Positions 9,536 to 20,358 are shown, counted from the stretch's first letter. The stretch: DNA of 64,000 nt from Neomesorhizobium sp963726065 (GCA_963726065.1 CAVSAU010000012.1:186001-250000), one strand, 5' to 3'. Numbers and translations are program-made. The notes: generated by a model not told the origin, from the letters alone.

Positions 9536-10627
9536 TCATGCGGCTGCGATGCGGTCCAGGTAGATCAGGCGCTTTATGTTGTATGCGAGATTGGCCATGC
9601 CGATCTTCATCGTGGCGCGCGCGATGCCGATGGTTCGGATGAACAGCCCCATACGGCTCTTCTGCTCGGCGAAGACATGCTCGACGCGCGAGCGGACCTT
9701 CGACTTCATGTTGTTGGCGCGCCGGCTGGTTTCGGGCATCGGCCTACCCTTGGGCTTCTTGCGGTGGACCCGGCTGACGAAGCCCTGCTTCTCCATGAAG
9801 GTCTCGTTGGCCGCCGATCTGTAGGCGGTGTCGGCCCATACGCTCTTCGAGGTGTTGGTCTTGTCGAGCAGGCCTTCGCGCAGCCTGGCTCCCTCATAGG
9901 TGGCCGCATCCGTTGCCAGCCATTTGCCGATCAACCCATGCTCGCGGTCGATGGAGATATGGTTCTGGTCGCCGAAAGCGGGAATGGCGATATCGACTGG
10001 CGGCATCTTACCGTCCGCCTGTGGCTTGGCTTTGGTGAACTTGACCGTCCAGCGTGCATCGCGGTCCTTCTGCCGCAGTTTTGCGGGCCTGTCCTTCCAC
10101 GCATCGGGAACCTGACCCGCTTTGATGTCGTCCTTTTCCTCTTTGGTATTCCTCTGCTTCGGCGCGGCGACGAGACTGGAATCCACGATCTGGCCCGACA
10201 TGGCGATGTAGCCGGCATCGCGCAGCATCGCATCGAAGCGTTCGAACAAGGCCTTGATCGCGTCGGCCTTCGTCAGTTTTTCGCGAAACAGCCAGATCGT
10301 GCGCGCGTCGGGAACCCTGTCGGAAAGCCCGAGGCCCAGGAACCGCATGAAGGACAGCCGGTCGTTGATCAGGAACTCGGTGCGTTCGTCCGAAAGGTTG
10401 TTGGCTGTCTGGATCACCAACACCTTCAGCATCATCACCGCATCGTAGGGCGGTCGGCCACCGCGCGGTCGGCTCGTATAGGCAAGCGCCTTTTCCAGTT
10501 CCGGCCGGAATGTCTCGAAATCCACCACCCGCCCATACGCCTCGAGCTGATCGCCAAGGTCGCTCAGCCGCCGAAGCCGGTCATCAACATCGAAGAACCC
10601 CACCGCAGCCCCCATGAAATCACCCAT
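9536..10627 (-). CDS. IS5-family transposase
   Basis: DDE transposase of the IS5 family. The frame runs upstream to 10804, but the protein most likely begins at MGDFMGAAVGFF (10627) or the Met four codons later (10615). It has the N-terminal DUF772-type region (GRPPYDAVMMLKVL...RFLGLGL) and catalytic positions fitting D (QIVDSSLV), D (WADTAYRS) and E (RSRVEHVFAEQ), with a C-terminal NLAYNIKRL. About 363 residues, apparently intact. I could not identify convincing terminal inverted repeats or a target duplication by eye, so the element's ends are not given. Confidence 0.9.
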   Translation of the reverse strand: MGDFMGAAVGFFDVDDRLRRLSDLGDQLEAYGRVVDFETFRPELEKALAYTSRPRGGRPPYDAVMMLKVLVIQTANNLSDERTEFLINDRLSFMRFLGLGLSDRVPDARTIWLFREKLTKADAIKALFERFDAMLRDAGYIAMSGQIVDSSLVAAPKQRNTKEEKDDIKAGQVPDAWKDRPAKLRQKDRDARWTVKFTKAKPQADGKMPPVDIAIPAFGDQNHISIDREHGLIGKWLATDAATYEGARLREGLLDKTNTSKSVWADTAYRSAANETFMEKQGFVSRVHRKKPKGRPMPETSRRANNMKSKVRSRVEHVFAEQKSRMGLFIRTIGIARATMKIGMANLAYNIKRLIYLDRIAAA

Positions 10628-10901
10628 CGCCGTGAACAGCCGGATGGAATCACAATCCAGGAGAAATGGCGAGGTTAATAGGAGCGTCCAACTGATGAAC
10701 CAGGAGCTTGCCTTCAGGCGTCTTTCAAACCGAAGATTTCGGCAGCCGTCATGGAGCGAGGCGAGAGCGCAGGCGAATGAGTGGTGCCTCAGGATGGTAA
10801 CCACTTCATCAAGCCAGGCAGCGATGGACTTCGCGTCGGGAAATCGGCGTAGGTGTGCATCGGGTCCTGGAAGAAAGCGACGTGACAGTTGGAAGTTTTG
10901 G

Positions 10902-10972
10902 AGCGGGTAGCGGGAATCGAACCCGCATATTCAGCTTGGAAGGCTGCTGCTCTACCACTGAGCTATACCCGC
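10902..10972 (-). tRNA. tRNA-Gly (anticodon TCC)
   Basis: The complement folds as a standard cloverleaf: acceptor GCGGGTA pairing with TACCCGC, D-arm AGCTCAGTGGTAGAGC, anticodon loop CTTCCAA (TCC), T-arm GCGGGTTCGATTCCCGC, discriminator T. The CCA tail is not encoded. In related genomes this gene is usually clustered with tRNA-Tyr and tuf; here the next thing downstream is the IS5 transposase. Confidence 0.96.
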
Positions 10973-11286
10973 TTGGAGGCTGTTCTGTAACGCGCTGCGG
11001 CTGGCCGCCGCAGCACGGTTTCCAAACCGGCTCCTAGGCCCGTCCTAGCTATTTCACGACGTTTCGAACGTCAAGGCATCATTCGGCAACGTCGCCATCA
11101 GCTGGTTTTCGAACCGGCGCAATCGCAATCCGGCACAGCCGCTTGCGCTGCTGGCGCTGCAAGGTTTCAAGGCCAGGCCCAGACAGGCCGGGCGCAACAT
11201 GGATGGATTGTGGTGGCGGCGCGAGGACATGATCGCGCCCGTGGCTGCGACCTGCCCGCATCTCAAGGCTCCGGATCCAGCAGTGG
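10973..11286. other. Spacer between tRNA-Tyr and tRNA-Gly
   Basis: 314 bases separating two tRNA genes read in the same direction. No convincing open frame with a ribosome-binding site, and no third tRNA. It probably only carries processing or promoter signals for tRNA-Gly. Confidence 0.5.
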
Positions 11287-11368
11287 TGGAGGGAGTTGGA
11301 TTTGAACCAACGTAGGCTGAGCCAACGGATTTACAGTCCGTCCCCTTTAACCACTCGGGCATCCCTCC
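11287..11368 (-). tRNA. tRNA-Tyr (anticodon GTA)
   Basis: Class II tRNA with a long variable arm. Acceptor GGAGGGA pairs with TCCCTCC, D-arm GCCCGAGTGGTTAAAGGGG, anticodon loop CTGTAAA (GTA), variable arm, and a T-arm with GGTTCAAATCC. Discriminator A. The CCA is not encoded. Confidence 0.96.
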
Positions 11369-11513
11369 GTACTGCTGCCGGAGCCGCGTCGAGCATTTGC
11401 GAAGCGACGCTTCTGTCGAGGCATCCGATCCGCGAGCGCCTTATGGCGGCAAGGTCCTGGAGTGTCAACCGCACTTGTCGGCAGCGGCAGGAATTTTCTG
11501 CACCTCGGCGCTT

Positions 11514-11680
11514 CCTCTCCCCCGAGCCATGAGGAGAGGTGGTTTGCAGGCAAACCGGAGTGGGGGTCGACCACGCATATGCGATGGTCCTGGATCAGGC
11601 ACGTCGTCGAATTCGCCGATTCTGTTTCGCATGAGATTGGCGAAATCAAAGAAAGCGGCCAATCTCCCCCTCGAGGGGAG
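11514..11680. repeat. Palindromic intergenic repeats (rhizobial mosaic-element type)
   Basis: The 361-base gap between tRNA-Tyr and the amidohydrolase holds several inverted repeats and no gene. CCTCTCC pairs with GGAGAGG (11514-11539), GGTTTG/CAAACC follows immediately, and CTCCCCCTCGAGGGGAG lies at 11664-11680. Such GGGGAG-rich palindromes are widespread intergenic repeats in rhizobial genomes. The specific family assignment is from memory and not verified. Confidence 0.45.
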
Positions 11681-11729
11681 AGGTCCGGCACAGGGTGCGA
11701 TCAACCAAGACTTCAAATAACCGTAGCCG

Positions 11730-12982
11730 CTACTCAAGCACCGGGCGGCTGTCGCGCCGGTACATCTCACCGTCCTTCATGACGAAATCGACCTTCATCA
11801 CCGCGTTTATGTCGTCGAGCGGGTCGCCCGACAATGCGATGACGTCGGCGCGTTTTCCCGCTTCGACCACGCCCTGGTCGTCGACGCCCAGCACTTCCGC
11901 CGCCGAAATCGTCGCTGCCTGCAGGGCTTCGGCGGCCGGCATGCCGCCTGGAACATGTAGATGAACTCGCGTGCATTATCGCCGTGCGGACCCACGCCCA
12001 TGTCCGTGCCGCAACCGATTTTCACGCCGGCCCTTGTACGCTTTGCCCGCCGTCTCCTGGATCAGCGCGCCGATACGGGCTGCCTTGACCCTGACGACTT
12101 CCGGGAAATAGCCCTCGATCTTGGCCTGTCGGCAACGAAGCGGCCGGCACAGATCGTCGGCACCTACCAGGTCCCCTTCTCCTTCATCAGCGACATGATT
12201 TCGTCGTCCATGTAGGTGCCATGCTCGATGCTGGTCACCCCAGCACCGCGCGCTTCATGCCTTCGGCGCCGTGCGCGTGCGCCGCGACCCGATAGCCGCA
12301 ATCCTTCGCGACATCGACGATGCTCTTGCTTTCCTCGACGGTGAACTGCGGCGCGTCGCCGGATTTCGCCACCGACAGCACGCCTCCGGTCGCGGTGATC
12401 TTGATCACGTCGCTGCGGTCCTTATAGCGCTGGCGCACCGCCTGGCGGGCGTCCTCAACCGAATTGACCACGCCTTCCGTCGGGCCGGGCGGGCCGATCA
12501 GATGCGACCGTTCGGAGTTGTAGCCATTGGTGGGGTCGGCATGGCCTCCGGTGGTGGCGATGCTCTTGCCGGCCGCGAAGATGCGCGGGCCGAGCACCAG
12601 CTTCTGGTTGATAGCCCGCCTGCAGGGTCTTTTCGGCATAGCCGACGCTGCGAAAGCCGAAATCCACGTCGTCGAGACGGAATTCTTCCTCATAGCTTTT
12701 GGGATTCGACTGGTCGGTAATGTGCACATGCAGGTCCGTCCAGCCGGGCATGCAGGTGCGGGCGCTGAGATCGATGATTTCGGCATCCTTGACCTCGGCC
12801 TTGCCGGGCAGCACTTCGGCGATCTTGCCGTCGCGCACGACGATGGTGCTGGCCTCGAGCATCTTGCCGCCGCGCGAATCGAACAGCTTGCCGCAATGGA
12901 GCGCTGAGACCGGCTCCGCCGCCTGCACCGCGGATGCGGAGACGGCGGTCAGTGCCAGCAGGAAAAGGCGAGTAAGGCTCAC
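11730..12982 (-). CDS. Exported amidohydrolase (imidazolonepropionase/Xaa-Pro dipeptidase-like), frameshifted
   Basis: Metal-dependent amidohydrolase with a signal peptide. It starts with GTG at 12982, preceded by GGGAGG; the N-terminus reads SLTRLFLLALTA...AVQA. The metal motif is HVH in TDLHVHITD; next come TTGGHADPTNG, DVIKITATGG (region of the carboxylated Lys/His ligands), AAHAHGAEG and, near the end, GTDMGVGPHG and KRADVIALSGDP. The coding sequence is spread over several frames, with shifts near 12620, 12238, 12030 and 11935. The family includes secreted peptidases and cyclic-imide hydrolases; the substrate is unknown. Shifts are probably sequence errors, but real decay is not excluded. 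Confidence 0.8.
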
Positions 12983-13216
12983 GGATAGCCTCCCATGACG
13001 AAAGTTTGCTGCCCCCCGCTGCGTGTGCACGGTAGCCGCCCAGGAATGCACTGCAAGCACACAGGGTTGGGCCAGCCGCTGTTCGCCTTTGGCGGGTTGG
13101 CTTCCGCTGCTGGGTCTGTTGATCGCTGTTCGCGCCCGCCAAATCGCGGCGAATTTCATGCAGGCGCGCCTGCTGTGCGGTATCCATCGCGGCGCGGGAC
13201 CGCTATAGAAGCCCGC

Positions 13217-14077
13217 ATGACCAACGACAACAAACCCGGCTCCCGCAAAGACACCCACTACGCCAAGCTTCGGCGGGCGCATCGCGACCAGAAGGCGGGC
13301 GGACCTGCCCCGCAGTTTCGTCCGAAGAAGCCACTGCCGCCCGGCGAAAACGCCGCCGACGGACAGGTGCGGCTCTACGGCATCCACACAGTGCGCGCCG
13401 CCCTCGACAATCCGCGGCGCAAGATCAAGAGAATGCTGGCGACCCGCAATGCGCTGGAACGGCTGGCCATTGCCGACATCGGCGCCCTGCCCTTCGCAGC
13501 CGAGATGGTCGAGCCCAGGGATATCGACAAGCTGACCGGCACCGACGCCGTCCACCAGGGCGTGCTGGTCGAGGCGTTGCCGCTTCAGCCCAAGGCGCTC
13601 GGCGCGCTCGGCGACGCGCCGCTGGTGCTGGTGCTCGACCAGGTGACCGATCCTCACAATGTCGGCGCCATCATGCGCTCGGCGGTAGCCTTCGGCGCTG
13701 GCGCGCTGATCACCACGCAGCGCCACAGCCCGCACGAATCGGGTGTGCTGGCGAAATCCGCTTCCGGCGCGCTGGAGCATATCGACCTGATCGAGGTGAA
13801 GAATCTTGCCGAAGCGCTCGGCCAACTCCATGATGCCGGCTTCCAGACCATCGGTCTCGACTTCGATGGTCCGGCCGAACTGGAAGCCAGTTTTGCAGCT
13901 AAAAAAATTGCCCTCGTGTTGGGGGCCGAGGGCAAGGGCTTGCGCCAGAAGACTCGCGAAACCGTGACAACGCTGGCCCGGCTCGACATGCTCGGCGCGA
14001 TCCGCTCGCTGAATGTGTCGAATGCGGCGGCAGTGAGCCTTTATGCCGCCAAAAGGTACCTGACGGCGTCCGAATAG
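13217..14077 (+). CDS. rlmB: 23S rRNA 2'-O-methyltransferase RlmB-like (TrmH/SpoU family)
   Basis: SPOUT-class RNA methyltransferase, 286 residues; in E. coli RlmB methylates G2251 of 23S rRNA. A basic N-terminal tail (KDTHYAKLRRAHRDQ) precedes the substrate-binding domain (VRLYGIHTVRAAL, about 51-62). The knotted catalytic domain has NVGAIMRSA, LVLGAEGKGL (about 231-240) and SLNVSNAAAVSLY (about 264-276), the three SpoU motifs. The frame is open from 12995, but ATG at 13217 begins the family-like sequence. Its position beside tRNA-Tyr and tRNA-Gly is common in rhizobia. Convergent with glxR. Confidence 0.9.
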   Translation: MTNDNKPGSRKDTHYAKLRRAHRDQKAGGPAPQFRPKKPLPPGENAADGQVRLYGIHTVRAALDNPRRKIKRMLATRNALERLAIADIGALPFAAEMVEPRDIDKLTGTDAVHQGVLVEALPLQPKALGALGDAPLVLVLDQVTDPHNVGAIMRSAVAFGAGALITTQRHSPHESGVLAKSASGALEHIDLIEVKNLAEALGQLHDAGFQTIGLDFDGPAELEASFAAKKIALVLGAEGKGLRQKTRETVTTLARLDMLGAIRSLNVSNAAAVSLYAAKRYLTASE

Positions 14078-14178
14078 GCGGCAGTGTACAAGAACCGCGC
14101 GGCGAGATCGGTCGCTTCCTGGTTAAGCCGTTGAATTGACGATGGCTTCTCGAACTCGATCCTCGCGCGGTTAGATAT

Positions 14179-15066
14179 CTATCCACCTACCGCGTGGTCT
14201 GCCATGCGCTCCAGCGCCCGCACCAGCGCCGAATGATCCTCCTTGGCGCCGCCATTGGCCGCGCAGGAATTGAAAAGCTGCTGCGTGGTCGAGGTGTTGG
14301 GCAGGGAAACGCCGAGCGCTTTTGCCCCTTCCAGCGCCAGATTAAGGTCCTTCTGGTGCAGTTCGATGCGGAAACCGGGCGCGAAGGTGCGTTTCACCAT
14401 GCGCTCGCCGTGCACTTCGAGGATGCGCGAAGCGGCAAGGCCGCCCATCAGCGCCTGCCTGACCTTGGCCGGATCGGCGCCCGCTTTCGAAGCAAAAACG
14501 AGGGCTTCCGCAACTGCTTCGATGGTCAGCGCGACAACGATCTGGTTGGCGACCTTCGTGGTCTGGCCGACGCCATTCCCGCCGACCAGCGTGATGTTCT
14601 TGCCCATTTTCTCGAATACCGGCTTGGCCCGCTCGAAGGCCTTGTCCTCGCCGCCGACCATGATCGTCAGCGACGCCGCCTTGGCGCCGACTTCGCCGCC
14701 CGACACCGGAGCGTCGAGATAATCGCAGCCCAAGGCATTGATCTTCTTGGCGAATTCCTTGGTCTCGATCGGCGATATCGAGCTCATGTCGATGACCAGC
14801 TTGCCTTTGGAGAGGCCCGAGGCGACGCCGCCATCGCCGAACAGCACCTCGGACACCTGCGGCGTATCCGGCACCATGGTGATGACGATATCGGCCGCCC
14901 GCGCCACCGCGTCGCTGCCGGTGACCGTCTTCAGGCCCTTGGCGACGAGTTCCTTCGGCGGCGCGCCGCGATGGTCGCTGGCGACCACGGAATAGCCGGC
15001 GTCAAGCAGATGCCCCGCCATCGGCGCGCCCATGATACCCAGTCCGATGAAGCCGATGGTTTCCAT
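14179..15066 (-). CDS. glxR: 2-hydroxy-3-oxopropionate (tartronate semialdehyde) reductase
   Basis: Reduces tartronate semialdehyde to D-glycerate with NAD(P)H, the last step of the glyoxylate carboligase route. 295 residues of the beta-hydroxyacid dehydrogenase family: Rossmann motif GFIGLGIMGAPM (5-16), substrate motif DAPVSGGEVGA (118-128), catalytic Lys171 in TTKVANQ. Intact. It lies 22 bases after hyi and is the third gene of the gcl-hyi-glxR operon. Substrate is inferred mainly from this neighbourhood, since the family has several close members. Confidence 0.93.
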   Translation of the reverse strand: METIGFIGLGIMGAPMAGHLLDAGYSVVASDHRGAPPKELVAKGLKTVTGSDAVARAADIVITMVPDTPQVSEVLFGDGGVASGLSKGKLVIDMSSISPIETKEFAKKINALGCDYLDAPVSGGEVGAKAASLTIMVGGEDKAFERAKPVFEKMGKNITLVGGNGVGQTTKVANQIVVALTIEAVAEALVFASKAGADPAKVRQALMGGLAASRILEVHGERMVKRTFAPGFRIELHQKDLNLALEGAKALGVSLPNTSTTQQLFNSCAANGGAKEDHSALVRALERMADHAVGG

Positions 15067-15087
15067 TTCTTTTTCGTCCTAAACTCT

Positions 15088-15888
15088 TCAGGCAGCTGCG
15101 TTTTTCGTGATCTTCGAGGCCTCGCGGAACCAGCCCAGCCCCGCTTCGGTTCCGGCTTTCGGCTTGTATTCGGCGCCGACCCAGCCGGCATAGCCGATGC
15201 GGTCGAGGTGTTCGTAGAGGAAGGGATAGTTGATCTCGCCCGTCCCCGGCTCGTGACGGCCGGGATTGTCCGCGAGCTGGATATGGGCGATGCGGCCAAG
15301 GTTCCGTTCGATCGTACGGGCGAGATCCCCCTCCATGATCTGCATGTGGTAGATGTCGTACTGCAGGAAGAGGTTGGCCGAGCCTACCTCCTCGATGATC
15401 GCCAGCGCCTGGCTCGACGTGTTGAGGAAGAAGCCGGGAATATCCAGCGTATTGATCGGCTCGATCAGCAGCCGGATTCCGGATTTCTCCAATTTCTCAG
15501 CGGCATAGCGCAGGTTCTTGACAAACGTCTCGCGCAGCGTCGAGGCGTTCGCTCCGTTTGGCGCAATGCCGGCGAGGCAATTCACCTGGCCGCAGCCCAG
15601 CGCCTCGGCGTAGGCGATCGCGGTATCGACGCCCCGGCGGAACTCCTCGACGCGGTCGGGAAGGACGGCGATGCCGCGCTCGCCCTTGCCCCAGTCGCCC
15701 GGCGGCAGGTTGAAGAGCGCCTGTGTCGAGGCCGTTCTTCTTCAGCCGCGCGGCAACCACCTCCGGCGCATGATCGTAGGGAGCGATATATTCGACTGCC
15801 TTGAAGCCTGCGCGGGCCGCCGCATCGAAACGGTCGAGGAAGTCATGCTCGGTGAAAAGCATCGACAGATTGGCTGAAATTTCGGCAT
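15088..15888 (-). CDS. hyi: Hydroxypyruvate isomerase, frameshifted
   Basis: Interconverts hydroxypyruvate and tartronate semialdehyde; TIM-barrel of the xylose-isomerase-like family. The start ATG at 15888 gives MPKF, after which the normal continuation (SANLSMLFTEHDFLDRF) lies one base away: the run AAATTT appears one T short. A second shift lies near 15720 (before the GDWGKGERG-like stretch). The C-terminal half is continuous: VNCLAGIAP, LLIEPIN, FLQYDIYHMQIMEGD, HIQLADNPGRHEPGTGEINY, with the family's metal-binding Glu, Asp, His and Glu. Sits 68 bases after gcl and 22 bases before glxR. Confidence 0.85.
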
Positions 15889-15956
15889 TTTCTGTTCCAG
15901 ACGAGTCCGTTCGAAGAAAACCGGGAGCGTAATCACAAATCTCCCGGCCGGAGAAA

Positions 15957-17741
<1,785 letters not shown>

Positions 17742-17893
17742 TTCACTCCTCCGGCGCGAAATCTGACTGGATGGAGAATGCGCTCGGCACAGCTATTTTT
17801 CAATTTTTCCAGAATTTTTTTTCATTATCATCCAAAAATGTCTAGCGTTTGATTTCAAAGCATTTTCTGTTTTCCAACTTTTCCTTATTCCAA

Positions 17894-17916
17894 ATGACAA
17901 AAATATTTTTTATCAT
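17894..17916. promoter_or_regulatory. Palindromic operator candidate in the gcl-iclR divergent region
   Basis: A 23-base near-perfect palindrome, ATGA-N-AAAAA-NNN-TTTTT-N-TCAT, lies 28 bases before the IclR-family start in an unusually AT-rich gap (17742-17944). The same gap repeats the string TTCCA several times. IclR regulators commonly bind such palindromes to control themselves and a divergent operon. Function is inferred. Confidence 0.5.
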
Positions 17917-17944
17917 TGTCCGGCTCATTGCTGGAGAAAGTGCC

Positions 17945-18769
17945 GTGGAAACCACCGAAAAACGCCAGCGCGGGCGGCCGCGCTCCTTCAACGGGCCGGC
18001 GGAGAACAGTTCGGTCCAGTCCCTGGATCGCGCGCTGCGCATCCTCGCCATCATCGCCGATGCGGACGGGCTGTCGCTCAGCGAAGTGGCATCGGCCTCT
18101 GGGCTTGCCGCTTCCACGGCCTACCGCATGCTGACCACCATGGAAGCGCATGGCATGGTCGAATTCGACCGCACCGACCAGTTGTGGTCCATCGGCGTCG
18201 AGACTTATCGCATGGGCTCGGCCTTCCTGCGCCGCCGCAAGCTGGTCGACCGCGCCAGGATCGTCATGCAGGACCTGATGGAGAAGATAGGAGAGACCGC
18301 CAATCTAGGCGTCGCCGAAGACGACTGCGTGGTTTTTGTCAGCCAGGTCGAGACGCATCAAGCGATCCGCGCCTTTTTCCGGCCCGGCACCCGCAGTTCC
18401 TTTCATGCCTCGGGCATCGGCAAGGCGATCCTCGCCCACATGCCGGGCGACCGCGTTGCCGCAATCGTGCGCAAGGAAGGACTGGAAGTCTATACACCAA
18501 AAACACTCGCCAACGCCCCTGCCCTGGCCCGCGACCTCAGCCAGATCAGGACGCGCGGCTATTCGGTGGACGACGAGGAGCGGCATCCCGGCATGCGCTG
18601 CATCGCGGCCCCGGTGTTCAACGAATTCGGCGAGCCGGTGGCCGGCGTTTCGATTTCCGGGCCGACGGTGCGCGTCACGCTGGAGCGGGTTGCCGATATC
18701 GGGCCGCTGGTTCGCGAGGCCGCGGCCGAAGTAACGCGCATGATTGGCGGCAAGGCTATCGCAAGCTGA
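17945..18769 (+). CDS. IclR-family transcriptional regulator, likely of the glyoxylate operon
   Basis: 274 residues from GTG at 17945, chosen because GGAG sits about eight bases upstream and the sequence before it is AT-rich with no such signal. The N-terminal winged helix includes SLDRALRILAIIADADGLSLSEVASASGLAASTAYRMLTT (read as the usual IclR HTH). The C-terminal IclR effector domain has SRSSFHASGIGKAILAHMP-like and GYSVDDEERHPGMRCIAAPVF-like segments. Divergent from gcl-hyi-glxR, so it probably senses glyoxylate or a related acid, as AllR and GclR do; this is inferred from position. Confidence 0.88.
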   Translation: METTEKRQRGRPRSFNGPAENSSVQSLDRALRILAIIADADGLSLSEVASASGLAASTAYRMLTTMEAHGMVEFDRTDQLWSIGVETYRMGSAFLRRRKLVDRARIVMQDLMEKIGETANLGVAEDDCVVFVSQVETHQAIRAFFRPGTRSSFHASGIGKAILAHMPGDRVAAIVRKEGLEVYTPKTLANAPALARDLSQIRTRGYSVDDEERHPGMRCIAAPVFNEFGEPVAGVSISGPTVRVTLERVADIGPLVREAAAEVTRMIGGKAIAS

Positions 18770-18816
18770 GCGGAGTGTAACGGCCGGCGACGGCCGCTTG
18801 ACAAGCGGCTATCTTT

Positions 18817-18831
18817 GTTCTTTCTTTGTTC
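18817..18831 (+). promoter_or_regulatory. SOS (LexA) box upstream of dinB
   Basis: GTTC-TTTCTTT-GTTC, exactly the alphaproteobacterial LexA consensus GTTC-N7-GTTC, 58 bases before the dinB start. A TTGACA sequence at 18798-18803 could be the -35, so bound LexA would cover the -10 region. Confidence 0.85.
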
Positions 18832-18889
18832 TTTCACGCCGCCCGTTTGAGAAGGGGCGCCAAAGCGTTCAAGAACATCGCAGGCCGGC

Positions 18890-20137
18890 ATGGAAACCAC
18901 CGCCACCATTCTCCATGCCGACCTCGACGCCTTCTATGCCTCGGTCGAACAGCTCCTGGACCCGACGCTGCGCGGCAAACCCATCGCGGTGGGTGGCGCA
19001 GTGGTGCTTGCGGCTTCCTATGAGGCCAAGGCTTTCGGGGTGTGCGGCGGCATGGCGGGACGGCGGGCGCGGGAACTGTGCCCGCAACTCACCTTCGTCG
19101 GTGGCCATTTCGAAGACTACCAGCGGCTGGGCGACGCGGCCATCGCCGTGCTCAACGATTTCACGCCGCTGGTCGAGCGAATCTCGATCGACGAGGCCTT
19201 TGCCGATGTCGCCGGCTGCACCCATCTCTTCGGATCGCCCGCTGACATCGCGCAAGCGATCCGGCGGCGCGTGCGCACCGAACTCGGCCTGCCCATCTCG
19301 GTCGGCGTGGCCCGCACCAAACATCTGGCAAAGATCGCCTCGCAAGTGGCCAAGCCGAATGGCCTGGTGGTGGTGGAGCCCGATACGGAGCTGACCTTCC
19401 TCCACGATTTGCCGGTCGAGTTGATGTGGGGCGTCGGCCCGGTGACCAAGGCGCGGCTGGCCGAAATCAACGTGTCGACCATCGGACAACTGGCAAAGAC
19501 GCCGGGCTGGTCGCTGGAAAAGCTTCTCGGCCCTGCCGCCGGAGAAAAACTGGCCGATCTGGCATGGAACCGCGACCCTCGCCAGATCAGGACCCACAGC
19601 CGCGCCCAGTCGGCCGGAGCACAATCGGCACTCGGCAAAAAGCCAGCCGAAGAGAAAGTCTTCCGACCGGCGCTGCTGCATCTGGCCGACCGCGTCGCCA
19701 GCCGGCTCAGGGCCAAATCGCGGCCTGGCCGAACGGTGACCGTGCGCGTCCGCTTCGCCGACATGCGCGCGGTGACGCGCTCGCTAACGCTCGACGCGCC
19801 CATTTCGGCAACCGCGATGCTTGCGGAAATCGCCGAGGAACTGGTGCGCTCGGCGTTGGCCGACCATCCCGCCGAAAAGACCATCTCGCTGTTGGCGATC
19901 TCCGTGTCGCATCTCGAACAACACTCCGGATTGCAACTGGAGCTGCCGCTCGGCCTGCTGGACGAAAAGCGCCGGCCCGGCACCCGTAAAGGCATGACAC
20001 GCTGGGTGGCCGACCGCGCTATCGACACGATCCGCGAACGCTTCGGCTGGGATGCGGTCGGTTATGCATCGGTGGCGCTGGGAACTGCCCGCTCGCTGCC
20101 CGACGCGTTTCGTGAACTCGCCGAGAAAGAGCTGTAA
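18890..20137 (+). CDS. dinB: DNA polymerase IV (Y family, translesion)
   Basis: Error-prone Y-family polymerase, 415 residues. Catalytic acids are Asp11 in HADLDAFYASVE and Asp101/Glu102 in SIDEAFADV; the HhH region is GVGPVTKARL, and the little-finger domain follows (GRTVTVRVRFADMRAVTRS). Longer than E. coli Pol IV because of a C-terminal extension (ELPLGLLDEKRRPGTRKG...), common in alphaproteobacterial DinB1. The SOS box upstream indicates damage induction. Intact. Confidence 0.95.
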   Translation: METTATILHADLDAFYASVEQLLDPTLRGKPIAVGGAVVLAASYEAKAFGVCGGMAGRRARELCPQLTFVGGHFEDYQRLGDAAIAVLNDFTPLVERISIDEAFADVAGCTHLFGSPADIAQAIRRRVRTELGLPISVGVARTKHLAKIASQVAKPNGLVVVEPDTELTFLHDLPVELMWGVGPVTKARLAEINVSTIGQLAKTPGWSLEKLLGPAAGEKLADLAWNRDPRQIRTHSRAQSAGAQSALGKKPAEEKVFRPALLHLADRVASRLRAKSRPGRTVTVRVRFADMRAVTRSLTLDAPISATAMLAEIAEELVRSALADHPAEKTISLLAISVSHLEQHSGLQLELPLGLLDEKRRPGTRKGMTRWVADRAIDTIRERFGWDAVGYASVALGTARSLPDAFRELAEKEL

Positions 20138-20190
20138 AGATACTGCCGAAGCGAAGAGAAATGCCGCCGGAGGCCTGCCCTGCGTGGTGG

Positions 20191-20358
20191 TCAGCCCATG
20201 CCAGTGACGTGGCGGAGATAGAAAGCCAGCACAACAAAACCCACGGCAAAGGCAATGCCGTTCCAGTCGAGGTCGGCCGATTTCAAGCCGCGCCAGACCG
20301 CGCGAAGGATCAGCCCGGCGACGAGGACCAAAATTGCGATAAAGACAAAACGGATCAT
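20191..20358 (-). CDS. Small two-helix membrane protein, function unknown
   Basis: A 55-residue protein starting MIRFVFIAILVLVAG. It has one hydrophobic helix at about 4-19, a short charged link (RAVWRGLKSADLDWN) and a second helix (GIAFAVGFVVLAFYL), ending RHVTGMG. The composition and two-helix layout are those of a genuine small inner-membrane protein, and similar short proteins occur in rhizobial genomes as hypothetical genes. Convergent with dinB. No function known to me. Confidence 0.6.
   Translation of the reverse strand: MIRFVFIAILVLVAGLILRAVWRGLKSADLDWNGIAFAVGFVVLAFYLRHVTGMG

Noticed and set aside
9677..10678. Plus-strand open frame of 333 codons
   Set aside because: Antisense to the IS5 transposase, whose DDE motifs are clear.
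10628..10901. Integrase attachment site or tRNA-Gly 3' duplication
   Set aside because: I searched by eye for a repeat of the tRNA-Gly end to the left and found none; no integrase gene is in the window.
11514..11680. CRISPR-like repeats
   Set aside because: The repeats are inverted, unequal and without regular spacers; they fit intergenic palindromic elements.
14194..15804. Plus-strand open frame of 536 codons
   Set aside because: It lies antisense to glxR and hyi, is rich in Arg/His/Ala as expected for a GC-rich shadow frame, and has no family motif or ribosome-binding site.
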